Source: Vigna angularis (Eukaryota; Streptophyta; Magnoliopsida; Fabales; Fabaceae). From it: 64,000 nucleotides of DNA. Under the pieces are notes generated by a model. It saw nothing but the letters and a program-made list of their open reading frames with translations. It did no database searches and was not told the DNA's origin. The position numbers and the translations under genes were made by a program. This document shows positions 35,983 to 48,900 of the stretch, piece after piece. The stretch lies in assembly GCF_016808095.1 (NCBI RefSeq), contig NC_068977.1, positions 3,284,479 through 3,348,478 on the forward strand, read 5' to 3'. Positions within the stretch are counted from its first letter, which is position 1. The number at the start of each line of letters is the position of its first letter.

Positions 35983-35995
35983 GGCTCTGATACCA
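35983..35995 (-). other. TRIM primer-binding site, initiator Met tRNA
   Basis: TGGTATCAGAGCC on the minus strand, directly against the 5' LTR end. The leading TGG pairs with the CCA tail of the primer tRNA. Confidence 0.9.
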
Positions 35996-36115
35996 TATTA
36001 GAAAGTGAGTTTATGCCTAACTCATCCCCACAAAACCGACTTGTAGGGTGAGGTTTGCACCTCATTTATATATTATAATTTGGCCTTATCTCTAGTTGAT
36101 GTGGGACTTCCAACA
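35996..36115 (-). repeat. TRIM 5' LTR
   Basis: 120 bp, differing from the 3' LTR at two positions (CCGGC/CCGAC and GTCGA/GTTGA on the plus strand). Both changes fit decay of methylated cytosine. Bounded on the right by the CTTGT duplication at 36116-36120. Confidence 0.9.
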
Positions 36116-36187
36116 CTTGTAAATGAATAATGAACTTCGTCAAATGTACCAGAGTAAACTTCAACGTGAGTAGTAATAATAAGCAAC

Positions 36188-39100
36188 TTACAACAATTTC
36201 ACTTTACAAACCTCAACCGAAAATCCACATTCCATAAGCAGCAATAGCCATGCTCTCTGCTGCTCGGAGAGTCGGTCATTGTGGCCTTTAACTTCAACAA
36301 GCTTGGCTTCACCACTGTATTCTCCATGGAAACGCCATAGCAGCAAATCAGGCATCCCACTAGACCAGCTCCGATAATCTTGAGCCAGAAGTTGGCAGAG
36401 AGATGCCAAACAAGTGCCCCCAACACAAGTAACAGCAGCGCGAAGCTCATCCAAAGAATGGGAGTCCCAATTAACTCCTCTACATGCTGTTCCAAAATGT
36501 GTTTCCCATGACTTAATAAGAAACTCCTCGGCCATGCCATCACGAATCTGCTGCAGATGGGATTCTATGACACTCTTTCTTGAAGTATAAAAACCATCAG
36601 TACCAAAATCTAAAGGAGCATTCTATAAATTCAAGACCAATGAGTAAAATTACAATGAATGAATATGTCTGTTCATAACAAACACTAAATACGAGTCTTC
36701 TAACAATATTTTTTTAACCCTAATTGAGTAAAAGGCAAAAGTACAAATAATCAACATAAAGTGGTAATTCTAGCATTACACAGTTAAACTAATGTCTTCA
36801 GTTAAACTATAACAAAATAACCATGAAAATAATCAGATTCATAATGGATGATGGTAACAGTTATGCCCTTAATTAGAAGTCCATGGAAAGAAAAAAAATC
36901 CTCTATCCCTTAATTTGTCAAGCTTTAATTTTAAAGGTAGGAGGAGCCAACGAGGCTTCCCTGAAGCAGCTTCTGAGAAGTGACTTGTAAGACAACTTAA
37001 GATTGTGAACTCGAGCACAGGTGAAAAAGGCTCAGCAAACTGGTAACGTAGAGTAACAATGGAAAGGGAACTAGAGACAGGTAAAAAAGGGAAAAGCAAA
37101 ACTTGATAATGACCTTTGTCAACAATCTATTTATAGTTGAAACTGCTGTGGAAATTTTATTCCACATCTCCAAGACATCGTACACGAAATATAGTAATGC
37201 AGCACAAAGTTGAAAGCTGAGAAAGACGGGAGGGTTAATTAACTGAATAAAATGTACCTGAAATCTAGTATAAAAGACATTTGGTACATCAGCATATATG
37301 ACATCCCACATAAGTAGCCCAAAAATGGTTAACCATATCCCACTCTCTGCGTGAACACCTTGCCATCCACCTCCATCCCTAGCATAGTAATTCAAAGCAA
37401 GCTCTTCCACTCCACATTGTTTCCCCTCTTCATTGTAGTACCTACTCTTTCCTCCCAAATCAGAATTCAATGGTCTCCCTTGAACAAAAACCTGAATCAT
37501 TACAACCACAATGAGAAGGCCTTGTTAAAGAAAATCAGAAATGTTAATTTGAAGAGAGTAGGACACAAGCAAATTATAGGTAAGAATCAATGAATCATAA
37601 AACAATAAGCAATTTACCTGAGGGATCTTCTGCAGTGCAGACCTAGAATAACTAGGAACTTTCCAGCGCCTTGGTGGTTTACCTAGACAAAGAACCCGCC
37701 TTTGCAGTGCCATTCTTGAACCAGCACGTACCCATGGATCCAGCAACCCGTTTTCAGATACTTGGAGACTCTCATCAATGAAGCCCAGGTGCTCCAAATC
37801 AATTGATAACCTCAGTGTCCAATATCCTCTTCTTAAATCAGAAGGGAAAACATTTAGCAGCCATCTGAGCAAATTAATTGCGTCAGTGTACCTGAGAAAC
37901 AAATGTCAGTTCTTCCATGAACCCATGTAAGTAAATACATATGCTCCATCTATTTCTACATAAATGAAAATCATGCTTACTTAACATCCTTAGAGTTAAG
38001 GCTGTATGGAGGCGTAACATTATTGGAGTTCATTCCATTAGGAGCTCGATCTAGTGTTCATCTTTTATATGTGACGCTATTTCACTCAGTAAATATGGAT
38101 AAAATCTATTGTTGAGGCTGAGGAGGAAATGGTGCAGGAACATGAGTTGTGCAGAACTAGAGTCGATAAATCAATGACAATAAGTAAACAGGAGGCAAAT
38201 AAAGCAATGAGGTGTACCCTGAAGAGACCTGAAACTTTGCATTCATAGTACTCATAAGTTGATATAGCAATCGTATGATCATCACACTTGACCAGATTTT
38301 ATGGTGCTAGTGGTTAGAGAAAATAGACCAGGCAGCTTAGAACAGGTTTGTTTGAATACTTCGTATGACCAGTTTCAACATAAATATAACATAAGAGAGC
38401 ATCATCGAACTAGCAATCATCACATTTCCAATTGGTTCTTAAAGGCAGTAATCACCAGAATCAAAGGCTTTGCCGGAATCATTACTTAAAGAAGCATAAG
38501 ATATTGGTGCCACTAGGGCTGTAAGAAACATTCAATCGCGGTTCCACCACTTATTCTAGCTTCTACTTCTCCACATCATTAGTAACAAGAAACAGGGATC
38601 TAACATCACTCATACAGCTTCAAGGAAATAGATACAGCAAAAACCCATCACATAGGACACATTCAAATTGTTTTCACTGTAACAATGTGAGCTGGACTGC
38701 TGACTCTATTTCACATATTCACAGCTATTTCGACACTTCTCACATAGAAGTCTTAGATCCACAGAAAGGAGATTGGCCACAAAATAGTGCTTCGAATACT
38801 TGTGGGACTTAATGTCAAAGATTGTACTATTCATGGCATGGGCAACTGGTAGCAAAATGGGTTTCTTCTTCTATAGATTGGGGTTTGCAGTACTTCTGGT
38901 ATTGAAAAGTACCACATCACTACTAAGTGCTCACAGGTTGCAGCAAATGAATTCTGTTTTGGCCACTAGCTCACGCAACAAGATTCATTAGGGCTTGTAC
39001 AATTGGGTTTGTATCAGTTCTGTTCTGTGTAATTGAAGAAAATCTTCTTCCTCTGATTTTGTATTTCACTGCAACTGTAGTAATAAGAGAAACTCAACTA

Positions 39101-42100
39101 GATTTTATGTTTACATTATCCACTTTATAACAACTATGGTGCAAGGAATTGATCTTACTATTTTTTATTTTACAGAAACTGTTTGTCGAGTAAATAGAAA
39201 GAAAAGTGGTTGAAGTAGATTGGGGAAGAAGTCGCTATTGTTGTGTAAATTCTAGAATAAATACATTTAAATGTATGTAAGCCATATCATGTGTTGGTTT
39301 TTTAGGATTTCCCATATCCTCGTATCTATTAGGATTTAACTATCTGGGTTTCATAGTTAAACAAACTATGATAGTTAGTTAAACTATGATAGTTCACAAC
39401 TAAAGAGCATTATAGTGCTAGATACAGTCATCCATGGAAGGATCTAATAAATTCTAAAACCAGAAACCGTTAAGAGCTAAAATACCATCATCCAATTTTG
39501 TCGTAGGTAGTAAGTAGACTAGACTTAAAAGTGAGTCCTTGTCGAGTGGATGGAACAGTAGATAAATAATTGAGGATAATTTGCATCGATTTATTATAAC
39601 TCTACTGCCCCACTGATTTATGATTGGCGTTCCTAAAACTGATAGTAATAATACCATACTACACAAGCTCCAAAACGTTTTTACCATGAATTTTAAAGAC
39701 TTCGCTCTCATACATGTTTACTACATATCGTATAGGTTTTGATGCCGTTATGTATCCATTTGAACAAGATTTAAGGGTTTGCTAATAAACCTCAAAACTA
39801 CCTGCGCTCCTGCTCAAGGAAAGAAATCCCCACGGTGACCACTTTGGAGTATACCCATGATGCTGTAAATAAGTGCTGAATTGAAGATACTGATTCAGAA
39901 GTTGAGTACCGGTCAGAAAAATCAGTAGATACACGGGATTCAGCTAGCTTTATGCACCTTAATACCACTTCAATTTTGTTTGTATCAAGAGCTTCATCCA
40001 TAATTTGTGCCACTTCAATAGCCTGAAAACCTAATGTCATATATGGAAGAAGGAACGGAAGACCACTAACACCTCTGAACTTGGATATGTACCTCTTCAT
40101 AAGAGAGCAGATTCCTGCGATTTGAGAAAATTGGTTCTGATATTATGCAGTTGTAAGCTGGATACTTAATTTTTCCCATATCCACAAGTAGAAAGGACGA
40201 CAGATCATGTTCTCCATTTAAAAAGAAAAGTCTCTGCAAAAGGAATATCGTTTACATCAGACCTAAATATTATCCAATTTGAATAAATCCTTTAATCAAA
40301 ATTAGCAGAGATCAAAGAGGCACCTCAGTACGCCACATAAGAGACTCAGATTTTGATGAAATCCTAATACAAGAACTAGATCTTTCCAAAATCATAGTTG
40401 ATAATTGTGACCTGCATTCAACGGGAAGCAAATATTAAATAAAACATATTTGACTCCACAAATTATAAAATCACAACTAGAAGTTTAATACCAAGGTACA
40501 CCAGCGTCACTAGAAATAATGGATGAAATCAGATGCTGCTTCTTCAACCCATGACCACCACCCTAGAACATTAATAGAATATACTACATTTAATAGTTAG
40601 TTCATAAGAAAGCTGACAAGGAGACAGCAAATAACACACATCAGATGCATTACCTAATTAATTTTTTAACATCTAGGTTTGTATAGAGAAACAAAAAATA
40701 TTCAATTGTTTGGCCCGTATCTGTCCACACAGCCCTCTTACTATGTAGTCATCAGAAGCCAATATTCAATCTAGGAACTTCTACAATGGATACAACCAAA
40801 TTTAGAAGGATCCATCCAAAAAGCTCCATTCACTTGTCACAAAATACACATTATGCTCAGGATGCACTCCTATAAGGATAACAAACTAAGAAAAAAAAGG
40901 TAAACCAAAACAAAAAAAAGAGATTGCACAATCGACCCAATAAGTACAAACCATCCATTTGACAACATTTTTCAATAAGATAAGCTTTGTAACTGACCAA
41001 ATTAAATCAACACAAATCCTCCCGAATCAATTTTCCTAAAACTTAAAGGCAACGATCTTATGCAGTCATTTAATTTAGAAACAAAAAAGAAGAAGCAATA
41101 ACCTAATAGGTAGGCACTGAACATCAACTAATGTCATTGCCCTTAACTTCTTTGGAAGCAAAGTAACAAACGGTAAACTCAGAACCTTCAGAAAACAATA
41201 AATTCGACCATGACAGATTTCAGAACAGGCAATTTCATATCACTTAATGTGTATCAGAGGATACAACTATTATTTAATAGCAGAAAGAGATTGATACACA
41301 GGTAACTTGCACACAACGACCAACTGCCTACTATAAAAATTAATAAGAAAAATCTAAGAAAAACATTATGTGTGTGTAGTCCTAAAACAAGCAATTAATT
41401 CTTACCTTTTTTAGTGAAATGCTCCAAATTTCACGCAATTCAGAAACATTGAGGACATTCAAGATATCTTTCACATCACTCATACATAGTTGATTCGCAT
41501 CTTCAATAAAATGTATGTATTCTTTATCTGCAACATGTATACCAAAGATACAGGTTACAAAGGAGGAATCAGATTTAATAGCAAAAGATCAAATCATATT
41601 TGCATGGAAAGAAGAAATGAACCTTACGAATTATATTGAATTACCAGCAAGTTCCTTCACTGCCTTTTGAGTATCCACTATTTCAGAATATGAAATGCTA
41701 GACATGCGAAACCAAGGTCCTTCATGAGAACCCAATATAAAAAATTTATCAATTCGAAATCAACAAAAAACTTCAAAAATGATTAATAGGCAGCTCAGAA
41801 AATCACTTTAAACAATAGGCATATTCTCGCATAACAAGTGGCACAAAAAGATCTCTACTTGGATACAAACAGAAGCATTTATTTCAGAGACGAGTGGGAC
41901 TGTCACGACATGAATAATAAGAGCATCAACATTTGTGATGTGACATAAGTTTTAGTGCCCGATGGAAGACAACCGGAATTTAAAATAAGTATGAAATTTA
42001 AATAACCTTTTCTAGTGTATAGCCGGATAAAAAGCCTCTGACTTTCATTTGAGAGTAAAGTGAATGAATCTGTCCAATCATCCATAGATGAGACATTGTT

Positions 42101-43971
42101 TAAAATATCTGACTAAGAATTTAAAACAAAATAAAAGTCAAGAGTATTAATACCCATATAGGTTTTCTCATCTTCAGTTAAAAGGTGAATATTATTTCTT
42201 AACGCTTCTTGTAGCATAAGAAAAAAATTCAGCTGATACTTTACAGTTGAAGGAGGATTCCTTCTTTCAAATTTAACAACGTGTTGAACATTTTTCCATA
42301 AGCATATAAATGTCTCATCGGCGTACTTGCTTTCACCATTTGCCGTTTTGTGACACGTAACCTGAATTGGCACGATTTCGAGAGAATGTTTTGGAACAGA
42401 AGTAACATGCCCCTGGGACAAGTTCCAAAGAGAAAAATAATGAGGCTGAGTATTAAGTTGCTTAATCCACAATCTTTTGAGTAATTAGAAGAATTGTCAA
42501 GTGATCTTTAGAATAAATGAGTAAATTAAACAAGAGGGCCAGTAATTTCAAAAGAACGTAATTAGAGCACTTATCCAAAAATTCTAGAAGAATGTCAGTC
42601 ATTACTAATAGGTGGTTTATTGGGTTATATTACAATGTCTTTAGTTTCTTTTATATGCTGTCAAACCCAAAACGCTAAACTTACTCTGTCCACAGAACAA
42701 CAAGAATCACAAATTTAACCTTGAAACCACCTGCAAAATCCCTTTAATCTCATATACATCCAATGAAACTTCAGCCACCGATTATCAATTATTGATATAT
42801 TCTATATATCACATAATGCAAGAATCAACTCTTCAAGTACCTTCTATTTCAATAATCCAATTGACACAACTAAAAGAAAAAAGTGAAGTGACAAAGGCAC
42901 ATTAATACATAACAACTCATGAACAGTCTAAAATTTTGAATACCTGAAATCCAAGGCCATAGTTATCAATAAGAGGAGATAGGTACTGGGCTAGATGGCG
43001 GGGAAGAAAACCTAACGACTTACAGCATGCAGAATCCCCAGAAACAACCTGAACCAAGAGCAACAATGAGCTCCTTCAAACTACAAACAGAAGATACCAC
43101 TATTATAGAGGGAAAAGAAACAAACCTTAACGGCATTGGGGTCCTTAACATTTTGAGGGTCCCTCAAAAGAGATATGGCGGTTCCAGCACATATTTCGTC
43201 TGGATTATCAGCGTGCCTCCGGCCAACGATGAAAGTTTCAAGCGTGGCACCAAGCACATCAACTGGTTTAGAATCATCAGGCACCCCACTGTTCAGGGGC
43301 AAGGAAGGCGAGGAAGATGAGGAAGTGGCAACAAGTGTAGAATTAACTCCAGTCTCGTGTTTTTCAGGCGGTTCTTGTTTATCGCAATTTTCCTCTTCTT
43401 CACAGCCGTTATTTGGAAGAGGAAGGAAGGAGGCACTGTTAGATTCGTGAGAGAGACTCTGGAGTTTAGGTTTGGAATTGGATGGGGAAAAGTTTAACTC
43501 AAGGAGGGTGCGTTGGGAAAGCTTTCGTTTTGTTGCCGGTTTTGGTTGTGATTGAGAGAGACACACATCTGAGAGTGAAAATCGAGATGAGAGAGTTTAA
43601 AGAAACACTGATGTAAGCAAGAATATCAACGTGAATAGCGTGCACACATACCGAGATGAGAGTTTATGCGGTTGTGATCATCACTGGGAAGGTTGCGGCC
43701 GCAAACAGGGCACTGTACGTCGCCGCTTTGATCTGGTTGCTGCGGCGGTTGTTCAACAACCTGAAAATGAAAACGATGAGAATGTGTCACTCAAAACATC
43801 AGCACAAAGAAAGAGATTGAAAAAGATCCGATGCAATACCGGATTCGGGCTGAGGTTCGGGTTAGGGTTAGGATCAGGGATGGGATCGGAGAGGATAGAG
43901 CGGCGATTTGGGAGGAAGCGCCTCCGTCTGCCAATTAATCGAATCAAGCTTTCTCTGCCTGTGAGCACCAT
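36188..43971 (-). CDS. FAN1: FAN1-type structure-specific nuclease (UBZ, HIRAN, VRR-NUC)
   Basis: Fifteen exons close in frame to 936 residues: 43840-43971, 43652-43760, 43126-43568, 42944-43048, 42154-42412, 42007-42108, 41645-41719, 41406-41527, 40492-40562, 40324-40411, 40093-40233, 39802-40022, 37618-37891, 37258-37491 and 36188-36622. The start MVLTGRESLIRLIGRRRR was preferred to upstream in-frame ATGs. Domains: UBZ4 zinc finger C61, C64, H79, C83; HIRAN about 184-270; a central helical region with LSNESQRLFIRLYTRKGPWF; and the C-terminal VRR-NUC PD-(D/E)XK nuclease with E763 (HAESGIW), P883-D884 and E902-V-K904. FAN1 is recruited to monoubiquitinated FANCD2 in animals and cuts flaps and crosslinked forks; the plant homologue acts in crosslink repair. 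All catalytic residues are present. A TRIM element lies in the presumed 3' UTR. The 1.9-kb intron 37892-39801 has no feature I recognise. Confidence 0.93.
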
Positions 43972-45960
43972 TTCTAATGTCACTACTGCACGCTGCACAA
44001 AGGAAGGAGAGGGAAAAATAACCATACCCTTAAATCTCCCGCCATTTTCACCATCTTTATTGTCATTCATGAAAAGTAAATTAAATGAAATTGATTGAAG
44101 TCTCCCCACTCTCTTTTGTTTTAATTTTTTTTATAATAATATGATAATATGATACATTTATGTTATTTTACATATTTTATTTATACGACAATAAATATAT
44201 ACATATATATATATATATATGAGGGAAAACACGATTATGCTTGTATGTTTAATATTTTATTACACAACAAAAACAAAATAGATTCCATAATTAAAATTAT
44301 ATTTACTTCTAGGAAACCGTTGATAAAATGATCATAATATACCTAACCAACTGTCATGATAATATATAATTGTAAAAAGAAAAATTGCGTACGCAACAAA
44401 GAAACGTCCATAAAAGATAATTCTATCGTCATATGATATGTAAAGTATAGATTATTAAGTTATTATGTATATAATCATTAAATCATAAATGAATTATTAA
44501 AAATTAAAAATGTAGTGAATATATCATCATGTATACTATTTATATATCATTAGTAAATATATCATACTCAATATTCATTTTTAAATTTTCATATTTTAAA
44601 TATATAAATGTATTATTATATATTTGGTAAATAATACTTAAACTACTTCATATAATAAATATTTTTTTTGTTCAATATAATATATATAATTAATTGGTAT
44701 ATTAGCAAAGCTCATTATATAATTAATTGGTGATTGGTAAAGGACGAGACTATAAATTTGAGAATAATTGAGAGAGCTCATTTTAATGTAATTAAGGTTT
44801 TGTTTTTTCTCGTTGGCATGAAAACTGAACCGATCCATCAATTTTATTAAGAATGTCTAGTTAAGTGTTAGCTAACATTAAAGTAAGATCATTTCATAAT
44901 CGGTAAATAACTCTCGTTAAACCAATCTAAAATTACTGAAATATAATGCAAAATACTGTTTTGAATAAAAGAATTAATCTACTTTCTTTATCTTTTATTT
45001 AATCTAAAACATTTTCAAATTAAGAAACAAATAAACATTTTAAAACTCACATAAATATGAATAACCTTCTCAACTATTATTGATTTTAATTAATAAAACT
45101 TACAGTTTGATCATTGTATAAATGTACAATTAAAAAGATCTGATTTCTCCTTATTTCAATTATTTTAAAATATTTCATAATAGTAAAAATATAATTCAAT
45201 ACTTCCTTATAGAAGTTTTTAATCAGTTATGTAGTCAAACATTGATTGAATCTCAACCAATTCAATGACTAGTATACTATAAAAATTACTAATAGTAGTA
45301 TTTTAATTTTACGTGGCTCATGTCCTGACAAGTATGTAAACAATTCATACATTAAACCCTAAACTGTAAAATTATTCATCAAGTTGTAATTTATCATCAA
45401 GAATTATGTGTAGAAAATATTTATTAACTATTGATTTTTATATTTAAATATGTAGATTTGCTAAAGCACCAATAATATTTCCATCCAATTTCATATGGAA
45501 AATCTATCCAAAAGAACCATTATCAAAATGGAGGTGACCTGCTTACAATAGAACGATCCAAACAAGAAAATGCACTTACAACGGTTTCTAAGGCCGTCAT
45601 TGTATTATTAGAGCTATGCGAAATTTTGTTAACAAGATTTGTATAAAATTCACAAAGTAATAGGCTGAACAAAAAGAGTTCACGACGACTCAATAGTCAC
45701 TCTTTCCTTGACCAGCTTTCCCAGTTCAATATTGGAGATTTTTATTTAATTTTAATCCTAATGAAACTCGAGAGAAACATCTCTGCAAAATTCAATTGCC
45801 CAGACAGTTTATAATCTGGCCTGGGCATACTATAATTGATGGTGCATACGTCTTTTGAACAGACACCAACTGGTGAGGATTTTCACCCCCACCATAGGTC
45901 CAATAATCTATAGTTGTTTACTGCAGAATAAGAAGAGAAAGAAAGGACATGTTATTACTG
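43972..45960. other. Intergenic region between FAN1 and DUF1664 genes
   Basis: Holds the FAN1 promoter at the left and the DUF1664 3' flank at the right. Very AT-rich, with a short AT microsatellite at about 44200-44220. No coding region is supported. Confidence 0.55.
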
Positions 45961-48900
45961 TTAACTAGTCGAACGAGTTTGTTGGACTACTGAATCTGTG
46001 GCACTCCGAGTTCTGCTCAGAAATGGAGCATAGACGCCAGATAACCTACCCAGCCCAAACAAGCCAGAACTAAATCCATTGGTTCTACTCTCCTGAAAAG
46101 ACGTCCCAAACTAACAAGGTCAAAACTCCAAAACATATATTTAAGAAAAATGTGGGTAACAGGTTAAGAAAAATGTGGGTAATACAGACAATAAAATCAT
46201 GCAAATACGAATTTAAGTTACAACTACAGACAACTGTAATCGAATGGAAAATATTTTTTTAATTGTGAAAATCACATCCATAAAAATAAAACTGGGTTTT
46301 CCAAGGAAAATGCATCATTTCACCAAAATGAACACAAACTTGTCAACTTTTAGCCACACATCCCACAAATATGTAAAATTAAAAATCACAGTAGCAAAAA
46401 ACATAGCCAAACGATGTCATGTGAAACAAATAACTGTTCCCACTTCACACCTCTCTAGTAAATTAATCTGAGTAAGCAAAACAGAATATTGCAAACCTGG
46501 ACAGATCCACCAGAATTCGATGGAGATGGTTGATCAGTCAATATTGTTGATGGCGATCCATCCTGTTAAGAAAACAAAATGGTAGGAAAAACTAACAATT
46601 AGCACAAGTAGTGAAGCAGTAAAAGCTTTCAATTAAAAGTAAAACACAGTTACAAAGACTGCACAAACTTATATGAAGGATTTGGATGAGTTGAGAGACG
46701 ACAAAAGTGACAAAACCCTTATGTAGAAGAACCTTATATGAGAGGAAGGGATGGGAAAGTCTATACAAGGAGCATGAATAAACAAATACACCAACAGCCA
46801 CACCCGTAATTTGGATGTGTTTATGTGATTCTTTCCAAATACCAACTGCATTACTAGATTCAGGGTTTGCTTGGTTGAGCAAGAGACAGTAAGTTGGAAT
46901 GAAGAAAAAAATATTTAAGTCATGACTCAAACTGAAATAAGTACATTTTGTTTTCCAGCTTCTCATGTAGGCAAGTGTAACCTTCATCTCAACTCCCCTA
47001 CTGTCCACCTTTCGAACCATGCAGATACTAAGACTAAGCATACCCAGGAAGTATAATTTCTATATAGAAGTTACCTTTGCTGATGGCGTAACAGAAGGTG
47101 GCTCAAGTGACAGCCTAGACGAACCCGACTGTGAACCCTGTATAATACAGACTAGGAGTAAGCATAGGAACAATTTTCAAAGGAAGTGGACAAGCGAAAG
47201 TCTTCGGGAGGGGGTGAGGGGGCTACAATACAAAACCAAACTTAATGACTGCATTCATTCTTTAGCTTACAGCTTTATTTTCTAGGCCAATGAATAAAAT
47301 ATAATGTTAAACTAACAGCAAGACATCCTATAAATTTACAACATAATATACCAGCGTGTCTAATTGACAAGAACAGTTCACCCGAAGTCATATTGCACTC
47401 ATAAAATGAAAGTGGGGAAAAATGCTTACCCTCGAAGAGGGTGAAACGGGTGGTAGCTCAATGGCTGGCCTGGAAGAACTGGATGATGATGGCTATATAT
47501 TAAAAACAGAAGTGTTAGCAAATTATATGGTAAAAAAAACAGTAACATAATAGAACCCAAATCTGAAGTTCAGACCACAAAACCAAGCCAAACAAGTAAA
47601 AAGAAAACATTGCAACAAACGCTTGGTTCATGCCTGGATATACTCTGTGGTTCTGCTATTTTCCAAAGTCTTTGTAAATTGACACAACATGGTTACTCCT
47701 TCGGTTGTGGCCACCTACACGGATTGAAGTTAGTAAATAGTAAATCACGGATGTAACCAATATTCATAGCATAAAAAATTAAATTATGCAGTGACTGAAA
47801 TCAAATTGACTATACCTGTTTCTCTTCTATTTCTTTAATTCTAGATTCCTGGGAAGAAAAGTAATCAAGCTAAGTTAAACAAGCAACAACAAAATTAAAA
47901 GTAAAAATATTCTAGCAATTGATATACCAGAACACGGACTGCAACATGAACAGACTTGAAATTTCCACTTATCGTATCTGCCTTCTGTTGAGTTACAGAT
48001 ATCTGTAACAGAAGATATTCATATGTTAAACAATGAAGAGGAAAAACTAGAAATCATAAAATCTTTACTTACCTCCTCCCTGGTGCTTTCAGTAAGGGCA
48101 GCACATTCGTCTAAACTTTCATCTAAACGGTTCATTCTTGAAGATAATTTCTTCTTTACATCCTGAAATCATTGTAGATAACTAAATATTATTCATTTTC
48201 ACTATTCCAGGGTAAAAGAACTATTAGTATTATTCTGAATGGCCGGAGAAAGTCAGAAAACTAATCAGACCAGAAAACAAGATTTAGAAGCATTATCTTT
48301 TATAGACCACACTAAGTTCCACTAAACTAATGTTTGAAATATAGGAAATAATATATTTTGACAATGGAAATATACAATTTTAATGATGAAAAATATTGCA
48401 CTTAAAGCTGTCAGAAAATATTTACATGAATAATATTCAACTCAAAAAGGCTGGAAAGAGAAATGAAGCTCAAAAATTATTTGAAAGAAGTCATAAAGAG
48501 AGAATAAAATTAGAGTTCAGCAGGTTTACTACCAAATCTACTCATAAAAACATTATATTGTCATTGATAAAAGTCCCATAAATGATCAAATCAAGCTCAA
48601 ATTATTTGAAAACAGTCATAAAAGAGAGAATAAAATTAGAGTTAAGTAGCTTTACTACCAAATCTATTTATTAAAACATTATATTGTCATTGATAAAAGT
48701 TCCATAAAGGAAACATATCATGATGTGCACTTCCAGTATTCTAGAGGATTCGCACATAGGCTTAATATAAAAAAAAGAACAAACTAAGATCCTCATCAAG
48801 TTCATATGTTTTGTATATTTTCTAGTCCACAAACATTCGAATAAATACTACTTAGTTGTATTATTAAAAATATTTACTCATTTGCTACTTGATATTTTAC

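Larger units (their letters stand above)
33646..36115 (-). mobile_element. TRIM-type LTR retroelement carrying a rearranged CCA-adding enzyme gene
   Basis: A 2,470-bp element on the minus strand with a perfect 5-bp duplication CTTGT at 33641-33645 and 36116-36120. Reading 5' to 3': LTR 35996-36115; primer site 35983-35995; leader to about 35878; 3' end of a tRNA nucleotidyltransferase gene (35719-35877) with 3' UTR; a 212-bp antisense piece (35450-35661); the 5' and central part of the same gene, intronless (33972-35359); a 51-bp piece of LTR (33913-33963) and a second primer site and leader; a G-rich tract (about 33766-33775); and LTR 33646-33765. The two full LTRs differ at 2 of 120 positions, both transitions. 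It lies in the presumed FAN1 3' UTR, same strand, 68 bp after the stop codon. TRIMs are small, non-coding LTR elements mobilised in trans; gene capture by them is known in plants, but this arrangement I have not seen. Confidence 0.87.
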
